Source: JAILEN01 sp036723975 (lineage in GTDB: Bacteria; Bacillota; Clostridia; Lachnospirales; Lachnospiraceae). From it: a stretch of 39,805 bases of DNA. Both the position numbers and the translations under genes were made by a program. Under the pieces are notes generated by a model, which saw only the letters and a program-made list of their open reading frames with translations, did not search any database and was not told the origin of the DNA. The stretch spans positions 1-39,805 of the forward strand of contig DAIMGJ010000019.1 of assembly GCA_036723975.1 (NCBI GenBank), given 5' to 3'. Position 1 is the first letter of the stretch. Each line of letters opens with the position of its first letter. Shown piece by piece: positions 1 to 7,362 of this stretch.

Positions 1-52
1 AGCCACTTCAACACATTTATAATAACTGTGCGCTATTTTCTCTATACTTCGC

Positions 53-79
53 TAATAAATTATGCTTACGCTTAGCAAC
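53..79 (-). repeat. 27-bp intergenic repeat, copy 1
   Basis: Read on the minus strand this stretch begins GTTGCTAAGCG and ends ATAATTTATTA. It matches 39705-39731 on the plus strand at 24 of 27 positions by direct reading. It starts two bases after the nfnB stop codon. No function is known to me; it could be a dispersed intergenic element of this genome. Confidence 0.55.
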
Positions 80-81
80 AA

Positions 82-1464
82 CTATCGAGTTTTGAAATAT
101 TCATCAATACCTTTTGCCGCAGCTTTTCCTGCACCCATTGCAAGGATAACGGTTGCTGCACCGGTTACTGCATCTCCTCCGGCAAACACTGCCATCTTGG
201 AAGTAGCACCGGTTAACTCTTCGGCTACAATACATCCGCGACGATTCACTTCAAGTCCGTCTGTTGTAGATGAAATCAGCGGATTCGGTGATGTACCGAG
301 AGACATAATCACCGTATCACATTCGATTTCATATTCGCTTCCGGGTACTTCTACCGGTCGACGACGTCCGGACTCATCCGGCTCACCAAGTTCCATCTTA
401 ATCACCTTGATACCACGAACCTGGTTCTTATCATCGGTAAGGATTTCTACCGGATTCTGTAATAAATCAAAAATGATTCCCTCTTCCTTTGCATGATGAA
501 CTTCTTCCACACGGGCGGGAAGTTCTGCTTCGGAACGGCGATAAACAATGTGTACTTCTGCGCCAAGACGAAGAGCGGTACGTGCTGCATCCATTGCTAC
601 ATTTCCACCGCCGACTACAACGACTTTCTTTCCACGGAAAATCGGAGTATCCTCATCTTTAAATGCTTTCATTAAGTTATTTCTTGTAAGGTACTCATTT
701 GCGGAGAATACCCCAAGAGCCTGTTCTCCCGGAATACCCATAAACTTCGGAAGTCCGGCACCGGAACCGATAAATACGGCTTCAAATCCTTCTTCTTCCA
801 TCAACTGATCGATGGTTACGGATTTTCCGATGATGACATTGGTTTCAATCTTTACACCTAAGTTCTTTACGTTTTCCACTTCAGCGGCAACTACTTCATC
901 CTTCGGAAGACGGAATTCAGGAATACCGTAAACAAGTACACCACCTGCTTTATGTAATGCTTCGAAAATGGTAACATCATAACCCAAACGAGCCAAATCT
1001 CCTGCACAGGTAAGACCTGCAGGACCGGAACCGATAACTGCAACCTTGTGTCCGTTCTTTGTAACGTCCGCATGTGGACGAATGCCGTTATTGCGTGCCC
1101 AGTCAGCTACAAAACGCTCTAATTTTCCGATTGCAACCGGATCTCCTTTGATTCCGCGAATACACTGTCCCTCGCACTGACTCTCTTGCGGGCAAACACG
1201 TCCGCAAACTGCCGGAAGTGCAGATGACTCGGAAATAATCTCATAAGCCTTTTCAAAATTTCTAAGTTTTACCTGTTCAATAAATGCCGGAATATTAATG
1301 GATACCGGGCATCCTCCCACACATTTCGGATTCTTGCAGTTTAAGCAGCGTTCCGCTTCCTTTACCGCTTCTTCCTCTGTATATCCAAGGCAAACCTCAT
1401 CAAAGTTTGTAGCGCGAACCTTTGCTTCCTGTTCGGAAATCGGTACTCTAACTAATCCATCCAT
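82..1464 (-). CDS. nfnB: NADPH-binding large subunit of NfnAB transhydrogenase (gltD/SudA-like)
   Basis: A 460-residue flavoprotein of the glutamate synthase small-subunit family. The N-terminus carries a cysteine-rich [4Fe-4S] domain (CLNCKNPKC, then CGRVCPQESQCEGQC). An FAD site (GSGPAGLTCAGDLARLG) and an NADPH site (VVVVGGGNVAMDAART) follow, with a C-terminal GGDAVTGAATVI FAD segment. The family also contains the GltD beta subunit of glutamate synthase. The partner here is not GltB, however: its stop codon overlaps this start by one base (TAATG), and it is a ferredoxin-NADP reductase-like subunit. The pair therefore fits NfnAB (SudAB), the cytoplasmic NADH-dependent reduced ferredoxin:NADP+ oxidoreductase that bifurcates electrons in anaerobes. 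The overlap implies translational coupling. No terminator is visible before the window edge. Confidence 0.92.
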   Translation of the reverse strand: MDGLVRVPISEQEAKVRATNFDEVCLGYTEEEAVKEAERCLNCKNPKCVGGCPVSINIPAFIEQVKLRNFEKAYEIISESSALPAVCGRVCPQESQCEGQCIRGIKGDPVAIGKLERFVADWARNNGIRPHADVTKNGHKVAVIGSGPAGLTCAGDLARLGYDVTIFEALHKAGGVLVYGIPEFRLPKDEVVAAEVENVKNLGVKIETNVIIGKSVTIDQLMEEEGFEAVFIGSGAGLPKFMGIPGEQALGVFSANEYLTRNNLMKAFKDEDTPIFRGKKVVVVGGGNVAMDAARTALRLGAEVHIVYRRSEAELPARVEEVHHAKEEGIIFDLLQNPVEILTDDKNQVRGIKVIKMELGEPDESGRRRPVEVPGSEYEIECDTVIMSLGTSPNPLISSTTDGLEVNRRGCIVAEELTGATSKMAVFAGGDAVTGAATVILAMGAGKAAAKGIDEYFKTR

Positions 1465-2354
1465 TATTTGTCACCTCCGCAATGTCCGCAACCGCCGTGG
1501 TGGGTGTCGCCTTCTTCATATTCCAATTTCTTTCTGCCCTCTTCGGTAGCGTACTGTTTCATACGTGCCATGGCCAAATCAAAGTTTACCTTGTGTCCGT
1601 CAAATTCCGGTCCGTCCACGCAAGCAAACTTTACCTCGTCTCCCACAATCAGTCTGCAGGCTCCGCACATACCGGTTCCGTCTACCATAATTGGATTCAT
1701 GGAAACGGTTGTAGCAATGCCTAATTCCTTCGTAAGCAGACATACGAATTTCATCATAATCATAGGACCGATTGCGATGCAGTGATCATATACTTTTCCT
1801 TCATCTACCAAAGCCTGAAGCTGGTTGGTTCCCATTCCGTGAAAACCGTAGGAACCATCATCTGTAGTGACATACACTTCCTTTGCAACAGCCTTCATCT
1901 CATCAATATAGAAAAGCAAATCTTTGGTACGGCTTCCCATAATTACTGTAGCATCCACACCATGTTCATGAAGCCACTTTACCTGCGGATATACGGGAGC
2001 GGTTCCCAATCCTCCGGCAATAAATACCAGATTTAACTTCTTTGTCTCTTCCAAATTTTCTTCCATGCAAAACTCAGAAGGTTTTCCTAAAGGTCCAACA
2101 AAATCCAGAAAAGCATCTCCCTCATTTAATTCTTTCATACGTAAAGTAGACGCACCAATGGTCTGTACCACAATGGTTATTGTCGATTTTTTACGATCAT
2201 AATCGCAAATCGTAAGTGGTATTCTTTCCCCTTCTTCATCAATACGCGCAATAATAAACTGTCCAGGGAGACAGGTCTTTGCTACGCGCGGAGCTTCCAC
2301 ATCCATAAGAATGATGTTAGCAGCAAGCTCTTCTTTTCGAACAATCTTATACAT
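1464..2354 (-). CDS. nfnA: FAD/NAD-binding small subunit of NfnAB (SudB-like)
   Basis: A 296-residue protein of the dihydroorotate dehydrogenase electron-transfer subunit / sulfide dehydrogenase family. The N-terminal FAD-binding beta-barrel includes GQFIIARIDEEGERIPLTI. The NAD-binding lobe has VFIAGGLGTAPVYPQVKWL. The C-terminal half has the cysteine motif GMCGACRLIVGDEVKFACVD, expected to ligate a [2Fe-2S] cluster. The end is His/Cys/Gly-rich (HHGGCGHCGGDK). In the NfnAB complex this subunit takes electrons from NADH while NfnB serves NADP+ and ferredoxin; that role is inferred from the pairing. The start is an ATG preceded by GGAGG. It is first in a two-gene operon with its own promoter at 2440-2468. 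Confidence 0.92.
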   Translation of the reverse strand: MYKIVRKEELAANIILMDVEAPRVAKTCLPGQFIIARIDEEGERIPLTICDYDRKKSTITIVVQTIGASTLRMKELNEGDAFLDFVGPLGKPSEFCMEENLEETKKLNLVFIAGGLGTAPVYPQVKWLHEHGVDATVIMGSRTKDLLFYIDEMKAVAKEVYVTTDDGSYGFHGMGTNQLQALVDEGKVYDHCIAIGPMIMMKFVCLLTKELGIATTVSMNPIMVDGTGMCGACRLIVGDEVKFACVDGPEFDGHKVNFDLAMARMKQYATEEGRKKLEYEEGDTHHGGCGHCGGDK

Positions 2355-2401
2355 ACATCCTCCATTTCAAGTCGCCTATACAAGCAACCTTTCTTTCTTT
2401 A

Positions 2402-2426
2402 CGAAAAAGCCATACCCTCTTTTTCG
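2402..2426 (-). promoter_or_regulatory. 5' UTR stem-loop of nfnA
   Basis: An 8-bp perfect inverted repeat (CGAAAAAG / CTTTTTCG, 9-base loop) lies just downstream of the predicted nfnA -10 box. No U-tract long enough for a terminator follows. It may stabilise the 5' end or act in regulation; function unknown. Confidence 0.4.
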
Positions 2427-2439
2427 CACCTTAGTTAGC

Positions 2440-2468
2440 ATTTTATTCGTTTACGAAACCAATGTAAA
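2440..2468 (-). promoter_or_regulatory. Sigma-A-type promoter of nfnAB
   Basis: Minus-strand -35 TTTACA (2463-2468), 17-bp spacer and -10 TAAAAT (2440-2445). The spacer contains the short inverted repeat TTCGT-2-ACGAA (2446-2457), a possible operator. The upstream gene ends in a terminator, so nfnAB needs its own promoter. Confidence 0.55.
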
Positions 2469-2563
2469 CAACATATTTTTTCAGTTGTACCAATTGATGT
2501 ACAAAATCATGGATAATCATAAAGTCACATGTGTCAGTTTGTTTAAATCGCACAAAAAGATAT

Positions 2564-2592
2564 AAAAAAGAACAGCCATAAAATGACTGTTC
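2564..2592 (-). terminator. Intrinsic terminator after the GTPase/YcgQ-like gene
   Basis: On the minus strand, GAACAGTCAT-TTT-ATGGCTGTTC forms a 10-bp stem with one G-U pair and is followed at once by TTTTTT. It lies ten bases downstream of the stop at 2602. Confidence 0.85.
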
Positions 2593-2601
2593 CTTCTATC
2601 G

Positions 2602-3558
2602 TTAATTGAAATATACCAATTCATCTTCCGGCTTGGAAGCAGGTTTGATTTCAAGCGGATACAATACCGGTCCCTTTCCTTTGTATTCTTTTGCAAATTC
2701 ATTCTTCACCTTGGCGGTTAAATCAATCCAACTCTTATGCTCGATTGCCTGATCACATTTGCATTTCATACCCAAAAACTGAATATCCTCCACACAACAG
2801 GTCATGGCAAATCTACCCGGAACAATGGTACCCGGCTTTAATTTTCCTTTGCCTTCTGTAGGGTTATATACCAAAGCCAAAAAGTGAACGGTTTTGCCGT
2901 CATACTTTTTCGGATTGTCCATACAATCCATAAACCACAAGGCATAATCCATATCACTGATTTCAATAACATCCGCATCCATATCAAAAGGAAGTTCTTC
3001 TTCCGAATCATCGATACTGCCATCTTCACGCTCGTACACAATTTGTGCCGGGCGATTGACCGACTTAACGTTGGCACGGAACTTGGATTTGTTTACTCCC
3101 TCCGGGCAACGGTTAAAAATAACCACATCCGCTTTAAACAGCTGTTCTGTCATCATGGAACGCATATTTAACATATACATTTCAAATGTTGTGGCATCCA
3201 CAGTGGTAAGTGCCTGAACAATGGTCCAATCCTTCGGTCCATCCATTTCATACAAAGGAGCGACTTCCCATGTGCCGTTGTATTCCAAAAACACCGCATC
3301 CGGATGATACTTTTCATCCAGTTCCTTTAATGCGTCCTCTGTAAAATCTTCCTCTTCTTCAAAACGTACCAAATGACCGCCGACGGTTTTTAACTTTTCC
3401 TCATCGTACTCTTCGTCTCCGTCTTCACAAGAAATCACGAGAACCGAATCCAATTCATCCGCAAAATGATTGCGATATAACGTCTCGTGAATCAACGTGG
3501 TTTTTCCACTATCCATAAAGCCGTAAAAAATATATACCGGTACTTCTCTCTGACTCAT
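2602..3558 (-). CDS. COG0523-like P-loop GTPase fused to a YcgQ/DUF1980-like C-terminal domain
   Basis: A 318-residue cytoplasmic protein. Residues 10-22 carry a Walker A motif, FYGFMDSGKTTL. The CxCC metal motif of classic CobW/COG0523 GTPases is absent, the Walker B equivalent is FLEYNGTW, and the NKxD motif is degraded (IFNRC). Residues 218-318 do not look like CobW_C. They run GKTVHFLALVY ... GRFAMTCCVEDIQFLG ... GKGPVLYPLEI ... YFN, which from memory resembles the C-terminal domain of YcgQ-type proteins (TIGR03943/DUF1980), known partners of metal-linked YcgR permeases. Cysteines at 254, 255, 266 and 268 could bind metal. The gene follows a His-rich COG0523 GTPase, and an intrinsic terminator abuts its ribosome binding site (GAGGTGAT). 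A role in metal homeostasis is inferred. Confidence 0.75.
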   Translation of the reverse strand: MSQREVPVYIFYGFMDSGKTTLIHETLYRNHFADELDSVLVISCEDGDEEYDEEKLKTVGGHLVRFEEEEDFTEDALKELDEKYHPDAVFLEYNGTWEVAPLYEMDGPKDWTIVQALTTVDATTFEMYMLNMRSMMTEQLFKADVVIFNRCPEGVNKSKFRANVKSVNRPAQIVYEREDGSIDDSEEELPFDMDADVIEISDMDYALWFMDCMDNPKKYDGKTVHFLALVYNPTEGKGKLKPGTIVPGRFAMTCCVEDIQFLGMKCKCDQAIEHKSWIDLTAKVKNEFAKEYKGKGPVLYPLEIKPASKPEDELVYFN

Positions 3559-3570
3559 TGTCTATCACCT

Positions 3571-3608
3571 CAAAAAAAGTAAAGTGCCAAAAGTTGCTTC
3601 TGACACTT
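3571..3608 (-). terminator. Intrinsic terminator between the two GTPase genes
   Basis: The minus-strand stem AAGTGTCAGAAG-CAA-CTTTTGGCACTT is 12 bp with two G-U pairs and is followed by TAC and seven Ts. The T run flows directly into the GAGGTGAT ribosome binding site of the next gene, leaving no room for a promoter. The downstream gene therefore seems to depend on readthrough or on a promoter inside the upstream gene. Confidence 0.8.
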
Positions 3609-3616
3609 TTTTAAAT

Positions 3617-4687
3617 CTAATGCAAACCGAATAACTCTTCGACTTTGTGCTCATCCACATGAGCACCGATGACTACCAAGCGTCCGGTATAATCCGGTTC
3701 TCCGGTACGAAGTTCGTACTCACCATCAACCAAATCAAAGTAGATCCATGTTCCGTCAGTAGAAGGAACCATGCCCTTTGAACGAATGATTACACCGTAA
3801 TCTTCGGTTTCCGCAAATGCCTTTAGCGCATTTTCAATGGTTGCACGTTCAAATACGTGTGGAGTTTCTTTGCCCCAGGTGTCAAACACCTCATCTGCAT
3901 GATGATGGTGATGATGCTCGTGGTCATGATCGTGATGATGATGTTCATGTTCGTGCTCTTCATGATCATGGTCATGGTCATGATGATGTTCATGTTCTTC
4001 ATGGTCATGGTCGTGATGGTGGTGTTCATGCTCGTGAGCTTCAGCATCTTCATGGTGATGCATCTCCGCAAGTGTCTTCATCTCAAGGTTATCCTGACCT
4101 TCGATAACACTCTTAATCTTTTCACCGGAAATCTCATCCCAAGGCGTGGTAATTACTGCAGCCTTTGGATTTAAGTTCTGAATCTGTGTGGTACAAAACT
4201 CAATCTGTTCCGGAGTAGCTTTCTGAGAACGAGAAAGGACAACGGTGGTTGCATGCTCAATCTGGTTGTTGAAAAACTCACCGAAGGCCTTCATCTGTTT
4301 AGAAGCCTTAAGTGCGTTTACGACTGTAACAAGAGCATTTAACTTCACGTCATGGGTCTTTTCCATGTCAATAACGCTTGTCATAACATCGGAAAGTTTA
4401 CCGACACCGGAAGGCTCGATTAAAATACGGTCCGGAGAAAACTTATCCATTACTTCCTGTAATGATTTTGCAAAATCGCCAACCAAAGTACAGCAGATAC
4501 ATCCGGAATTCATTTCGGTAATCTCAATGCCGGCATCCTTTAAAAATCCACCATCGATACCTACTTCGCCGAATTCATTTTCGATCAAAACAAGTTTTTC
4601 ACCCTTATAGGCTTCCTCAATTAATTTCTTAATAAATGTGGTTTTACCTGCTCCTAAAAAACCGGAAATAATGTCTATCTTTGTCAT
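3617..4687 (-). CDS. COG0523 (CobW/ZNG1-type) GTPase with long His/Asp-rich metal-binding insert
   Basis: A 356-residue metallochaperone-type GTPase. Walker A is GFLGAGKTT (residues 9-17), the conserved metal motif is SGCICCTL (C63, C65, C66) and Walker B is ILIEPSGVGKLSD. The CobW_C domain follows residue 270. Between them, residues 210-263 are almost entirely His, Asp and Glu, giving a very large potential Zn2+/Ni2+/Co2+ buffer. Family members deliver Zn, Co or Fe to client metalloenzymes; the metal cannot be read from sequence, though such His-rich inserts often go with zinc or nickel. A consensus-like promoter lies directly upstream, with an inverted repeat ATTGT-2-ACAAT overlapping its -10, possibly the operator of a metal regulator. 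Confidence 0.9.
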   Translation of the reverse strand: MTKIDIISGFLGAGKTTFIKKLIEEAYKGEKLVLIENEFGEVGIDGGFLKDAGIEITEMNSGCICCTLVGDFAKSLQEVMDKFSPDRILIEPSGVGKLSDVMTSVIDMEKTHDVKLNALVTVVNALKASKQMKAFGEFFNNQIEHATTVVLSRSQKATPEQIEFCTTQIQNLNPKAAVITTPWDEISGEKIKSVIEGQDNLEMKTLAEMHHHEDAEAHEHEHHHHDHDHEEHEHHHDHDHDHEEHEHEHHHHDHDHEHHHHHHADEVFDTWGKETPHVFERATIENALKAFAETEDYGVIIRSKGMVPSTDGTWIYFDLVDGEYELRTGEPDYTGRLVVIGAHVDEHKVEELFGLH

Positions 4688-4714
4688 CTCAAATCCCTTC
4701 TTTCACAAAATTAA

Positions 4715-4752
4715 ATTGTAAACAATATAAATCCAAATAAAAGATTTGTCAA
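4715..4752 (-). promoter_or_regulatory. Promoter of the COG0523 GTPase with overlapping inverted repeat
   Basis: Minus-strand -35 TTGACA (4747-4752), 17-bp spacer and -10 TATATT (4724-4729). The inverted repeat ATTGT-AA-ACAAT (4715-4726, plus-strand reading) covers the end of the -10 box, a position suited to a repressor. It does not match the usual Gram-positive Zur box as I remember it. Confidence 0.7.
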
Positions 4753-4767
4753 GATTTAAACCGAATT

Positions 4768-6549
4768 CTACATACGCTCCGGTACATCGAATCCAAGTAT
4801 ATTCGTACAACACTCCAGTACATCTTTTGTAAGCGTAAGAAGTCGTATATACTCGCCTTTTTTCTGTTCATCTTCCATGGAAAGAATCTTTGTCTCATGA
4901 TAAAAATGGTTAAAGGCATTGGCCAAATCATAAATATATGCACAAATTCTGTGTGGTGCAGTCTCTTCATAAGCACCGCGAATTGCAGAATTAAATCTCG
5001 CAAGTTCAAGTTCCAGGCTCTTTTCACTTTCTGTTGTAGGAACCGGAATTTCAAACGCACTCGCATCTTTTCCATACTTTGCAATAATGGATTTAATACG
5101 AACAATGGTATACAAAATGTATGGTCCGGTATTTCCCTCAAAGGAAATAAAGCGATCGATATCAAAGATATAATCCTTGGATGCCTGATTGGAAAGGTCT
5201 CCATATTTTACGGCAGAAAGTCCAACAATCTGAGCCGTACGTTTCGCCTCATCCTCCGACATGGTTCCGTTTTCCATAATCTTTGCATACATCTTTTCGT
5301 TGATTTCGGAAATCAAATTGGAAAGACGCATTACGCCGCCTTCTCTGGTCTTAAACGGCTTTCCGTCTTTGCCGTTCATGGTACCGAATCCTACAAAGGT
5401 AAGTGTGGTATCCTTCGGAACAATACCGGTCTTTTTCGCGCAGCGGAACACCTGGGTAAAGTAAAGCTCCTGACGCTTATCTACCACATAAACATATTCA
5501 TCCGGATGATAGTCCTTTTCACGCCAGACCATGGTTGCCAAATCCGTTGTATTGTAAAGGGACGCTCCGTCGGATTTTAAAATCATACATGGAGGAATCT
5601 CTTTTTTATCGGTATCTTCTTTTACATCCACGACCAATGCACCTTCGGAAATGTAAGCAAATCCTTCATTTTTCATTTTTTCCACCATATCCGGAATGTA
5701 AGGCTGTGCGTCAGACTCACCCTTCCAGAGGTCAAATTCCACATTTAAGCTGTCGTAGTTTTTCTTTAAGTCTGTCACAGACACATTTAAAATATGCTGT
5801 AACAACGCACGGTATCCACGTCTGCCCTGCTGAAGTTCTGCGGTTGCTTTCATGGCACGTGCTTTAAACTCTTCATCTTCTTTACTCTTTCCGGAAGCAG
5901 TCGGATAAATCTCTTCCAAATCGGAAATGGTAAATGGCGGTTCTGTCGGGTATTCTCCGTCATACGACTCATCAAAATAGCAAAGATTCGGTTTTCTTTC
6001 CGATAACTCGGTAATGATCAGTCCCATCTGAAGGCCCCAGTCTCCCAAATGCACATCACCGATTACTTTATCTCCGGCAAAGCGTTTCAAACGCTTAATG
6101 CTTTCTCCGATGACTGCAGAGCGAAGATGTCCCACATGAAGCGGCTTTGCTACGTTTGCTCCGCCGTAGTCTATAATTACGGTCTTTGGCGCTTTGTTTT
6201 CTTCCACACCGTATCGACCGTTATCCTGTGCCATATCATTAAGATAGGTCGCAATGAAGGATGGGGATAATTTGATATTCAAAAATCCCGGCTTACATGC
6301 CTCCACAGATTCAAATGTAGGCTCAGACTGTAAAGATGCAGCCACTGTCTCAGCAATTTCCATTGGTGCTTTATGGTATTCCTTTGCAGCAGGAAGTGCT
6401 CCATTACACTGATACTCACATAAATCCGGTCGATTGGAAAGAGACACAAAGGCATACTTTTTATCATATCCGTTTGCTTCAAACGCTGTTTCCAATTCCT
6501 GTTTGATGACTTCTAAAATTTCCTTCATTGCAAATCTTAAGGTTTCCAA
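4768..6549 (-). CDS. argS: Arginyl-tRNA synthetase
   Basis: A 593-residue class I synthetase that charges tRNA-Arg. The N-terminal Add-1 domain (SNRPDLCEYQCNGALPAAKEY) is followed by the HIGH-type motif KPLHVGHLRSAVIGE. The KMSKS position reads FKTREGGVMRLSNLI, a degenerate form common in ArgRS. The C-terminus is a DALR anticodon-binding domain. The stated start is a TTG with AAAGGA seven bases upstream. An in-frame ATG at 6526-6528 would give a protein seven residues shorter that matches typical starts but has a poorer ribosome binding site. It lies 28 bases after queT with no terminator seen, so it may be co-transcribed with that riboswitch-controlled gene. Confidence 0.96.
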   Translation of the reverse strand: METLRFAMKEILEVIKQELETAFEANGYDKKYAFVSLSNRPDLCEYQCNGALPAAKEYHKAPMEIAETVAASLQSEPTFESVEACKPGFLNIKLSPSFIATYLNDMAQDNGRYGVEENKAPKTVIIDYGGANVAKPLHVGHLRSAVIGESIKRLKRFAGDKVIGDVHLGDWGLQMGLIITELSERKPNLCYFDESYDGEYPTEPPFTISDLEEIYPTASGKSKEDEEFKARAMKATAELQQGRRGYRALLQHILNVSVTDLKKNYDSLNVEFDLWKGESDAQPYIPDMVEKMKNEGFAYISEGALVVDVKEDTDKKEIPPCMILKSDGASLYNTTDLATMVWREKDYHPDEYVYVVDKRQELYFTQVFRCAKKTGIVPKDTTLTFVGFGTMNGKDGKPFKTREGGVMRLSNLISEINEKMYAKIMENGTMSEDEAKRTAQIVGLSAVKYGDLSNQASKDYIFDIDRFISFEGNTGPYILYTIVRIKSIIAKYGKDASAFEIPVPTTESEKSLELELARFNSAIRGAYEETAPHRICAYIYDLANAFNHFYHETKILSMEDEQKKGEYIRLLTLTKDVLECCTNILGFDVPERM

Positions 6550-6577
6550 AAGGAATCCTTTTTCCTTTCTTAAAGTT

Positions 6578-7129
6578 TTAGTCTTCTAACTTCTTTAATG
6601 CTTCTTCACGGTTGTCTTTTTTTACAGAATCCGCATCCTGTTCAAAGATTGTTTTCTCATAACGGGAAAGCACATTCTTTAGAATAAAACCTAAAATACA
6701 AACGGAGATGACTTCACCTGCTCCCACCGTCAAAAACAAAAACCAATATGCATCCTCCATATGGTATGCTTTCTGCAATACAAGCGGTACAATAATCGCA
6801 TTGGAAAGCACCGGTGGAAGTGTGTACAAAAACTTGGTCTTACGTAACAAATAAGTTCCGATAGTTGCAATCAAAGTTGCAAGACTTCCGAAAATGATAT
6901 CCCAGATGACCGCACCGGTTAAGGTGTTTGCCAAAAGGCATCCGATAAAAAGACCCGGGATTGCAGCCGGTGTAAATACCGGTAAGATGGTAAGTGCCTC
7001 GGACAGGCGCACCTGAATAGCGCCGCTTGCCATGTTAAATGCTGCCACAAAATAAGTGATTACAACATAAAGTGCTGCAATAATTGCAGCCTGCGCAATA
7101 AAATACGCCGGTTTCATACTCTTCTTCAT
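6578..7129 (-). CDS. queT: QueT-family queuosine precursor ECF transporter component
   Basis: A 183-residue membrane protein with five or six hydrophobic segments. It matches the QueT family (COG4708) in its N-terminus (FIAQAAIIAALYVVITYF), the stretch IQVRLSEALTILPVFTP and the following AAIPGLFIGCLLANTLTGA. QueT is the substrate-binding S component that works with a shared ECF energizing module to import queuosine precursors such as preQ1. A preQ1-I-like riboswitch lies immediately upstream, which supports the substrate. The ATG overlaps the stop of an 8-codon leader ORF (ATGA). The only strong Shine-Dalgarno sequence is about 33 bases upstream within the riboswitch; see the leader entry. 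Confidence 0.93.
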   Translation of the reverse strand: MKKSMKPAYFIAQAAIIAALYVVITYFVAAFNMASGAIQVRLSEALTILPVFTPAAIPGLFIGCLLANTLTGAVIWDIIFGSLATLIATIGTYLLRKTKFLYTLPPVLSNAIIVPLVLQKAYHMEDAYWFLFLTVGAGEVISVCILGFILKNVLSRYEKTIFEQDADSVKKDNREEALKKLED

Positions 7130-7160
7130 TTTTTATTCGCCATCCAAATCATCGGATGAC
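7126..7160 (-). other. Leader ORF / hairpin between the riboswitch SD and queT
   Basis: Two readings of the same bases. (1) A leader ORF at 7126-7152 (ATG, 8 codons encoding MIWMANKK, TGA) starts ten bases after AAGGAGG, and its TGA overlaps the queT ATG (ATGA), suiting translational coupling. (2) A 7-bp hairpin at 7139-7160 (GTCATCC / GGATGGC, one G-U pair, 8-base loop) would loop out the same bases and bring AAGGAGG within about 11 bases of the queT ATG. Either explains the otherwise remote ribosome binding site. Both patterns are directly visible; which operates is unknown. Confidence 0.5.
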
Positions 7161-7162
7161 TT

Positions 7163-7205
7163 CCTCCTTAGTTTTGTTTTACGTGTGGATGGTTACGAAC
7201 ACACG
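7163..7205 (-). promoter_or_regulatory. preQ1-I-type riboswitch
   Basis: On the minus strand, a 6-bp P1 stem CGTGTG/CACACG (7200-7205 and 7182-7187) closes a 12-base loop TTCGTAACCATC. An A-rich tail TAAAACAAAACTAAGG follows and runs straight into AAGGAGG (7163-7169). The architecture, the GTAACC loop and the AACAAAACnAAGG tail closely resemble the Thermoanaerobacter tengcongensis preQ1-I aptamer. In that class, ligand binding folds the tail into an H-type pseudoknot that hides the ribosome binding site. Here the Shine-Dalgarno sequence is part of the tail, so translational control by preQ1 of the leader/queT is expected. Confidence 0.8.
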
Positions 7206-7208
7206 AAT

Positions 7209-7250
7209 GGGTTATTTCCGCAAGCACCCTACGAAAATAACCCAATTATA
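7209..7250 (-). promoter_or_regulatory. Long hairpin with -10-like box upstream of the preQ1 aptamer
   Basis: A 15-bp stem with three G-U pairs (7209-7223 with 7229-7243, loop GGTGC) sits just before the aptamer. A TATAAT box is at 7245-7250 (minus strand) with no clear -35. If it is the queT -10, transcription would start inside the first arm of the hairpin, so this box may not be the true promoter. The hairpin lacks a T-tract and is not a terminator. Confidence 0.35.
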
Positions 7251-7256
7251 TTACCA

Positions 7257-7288
7257 CAAAATTGCTTTTTCGTCACGTGTGAAATAGC
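7257..7288 (-). terminator. Weak terminator-like hairpin after the TRIC-family gene
   Basis: The minus-strand GCTATTTC and GAAAAAGC pair at seven of eight positions around a 9-base loop and are followed by AATTTTGT. It lies about 75 bases after the stop codon. The stem and T-tract are both poor, so this is a weak call. Confidence 0.3.
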
Positions 7289-7362
7289 ATAAGTTTCATG
7301 GTTTTCATTTTAAATTTTTAACTTTACTTTTGTCTTCTATATACTATGTTTCAAATGATTCT

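Noticed and set aside
3817..4174. Overlapping open frames on both strands across the His-rich region
   Set aside because: They are frame shadows of the low-complexity CAT/GAT repeats in the GTPase gene, encoding nothing plausible.
4768..6549. Degenerate KMSKS motif suggesting an inactive arginyl-tRNA synthetase
   Set aside because: Loss of the canonical KMSKS is normal in many ArgRS enzymes; all other motifs are intact.
7209..7243. The 15-bp hairpin upstream of the riboswitch as an intrinsic terminator
   Set aside because: No T-tract follows on either usable side, so it does not qualify.
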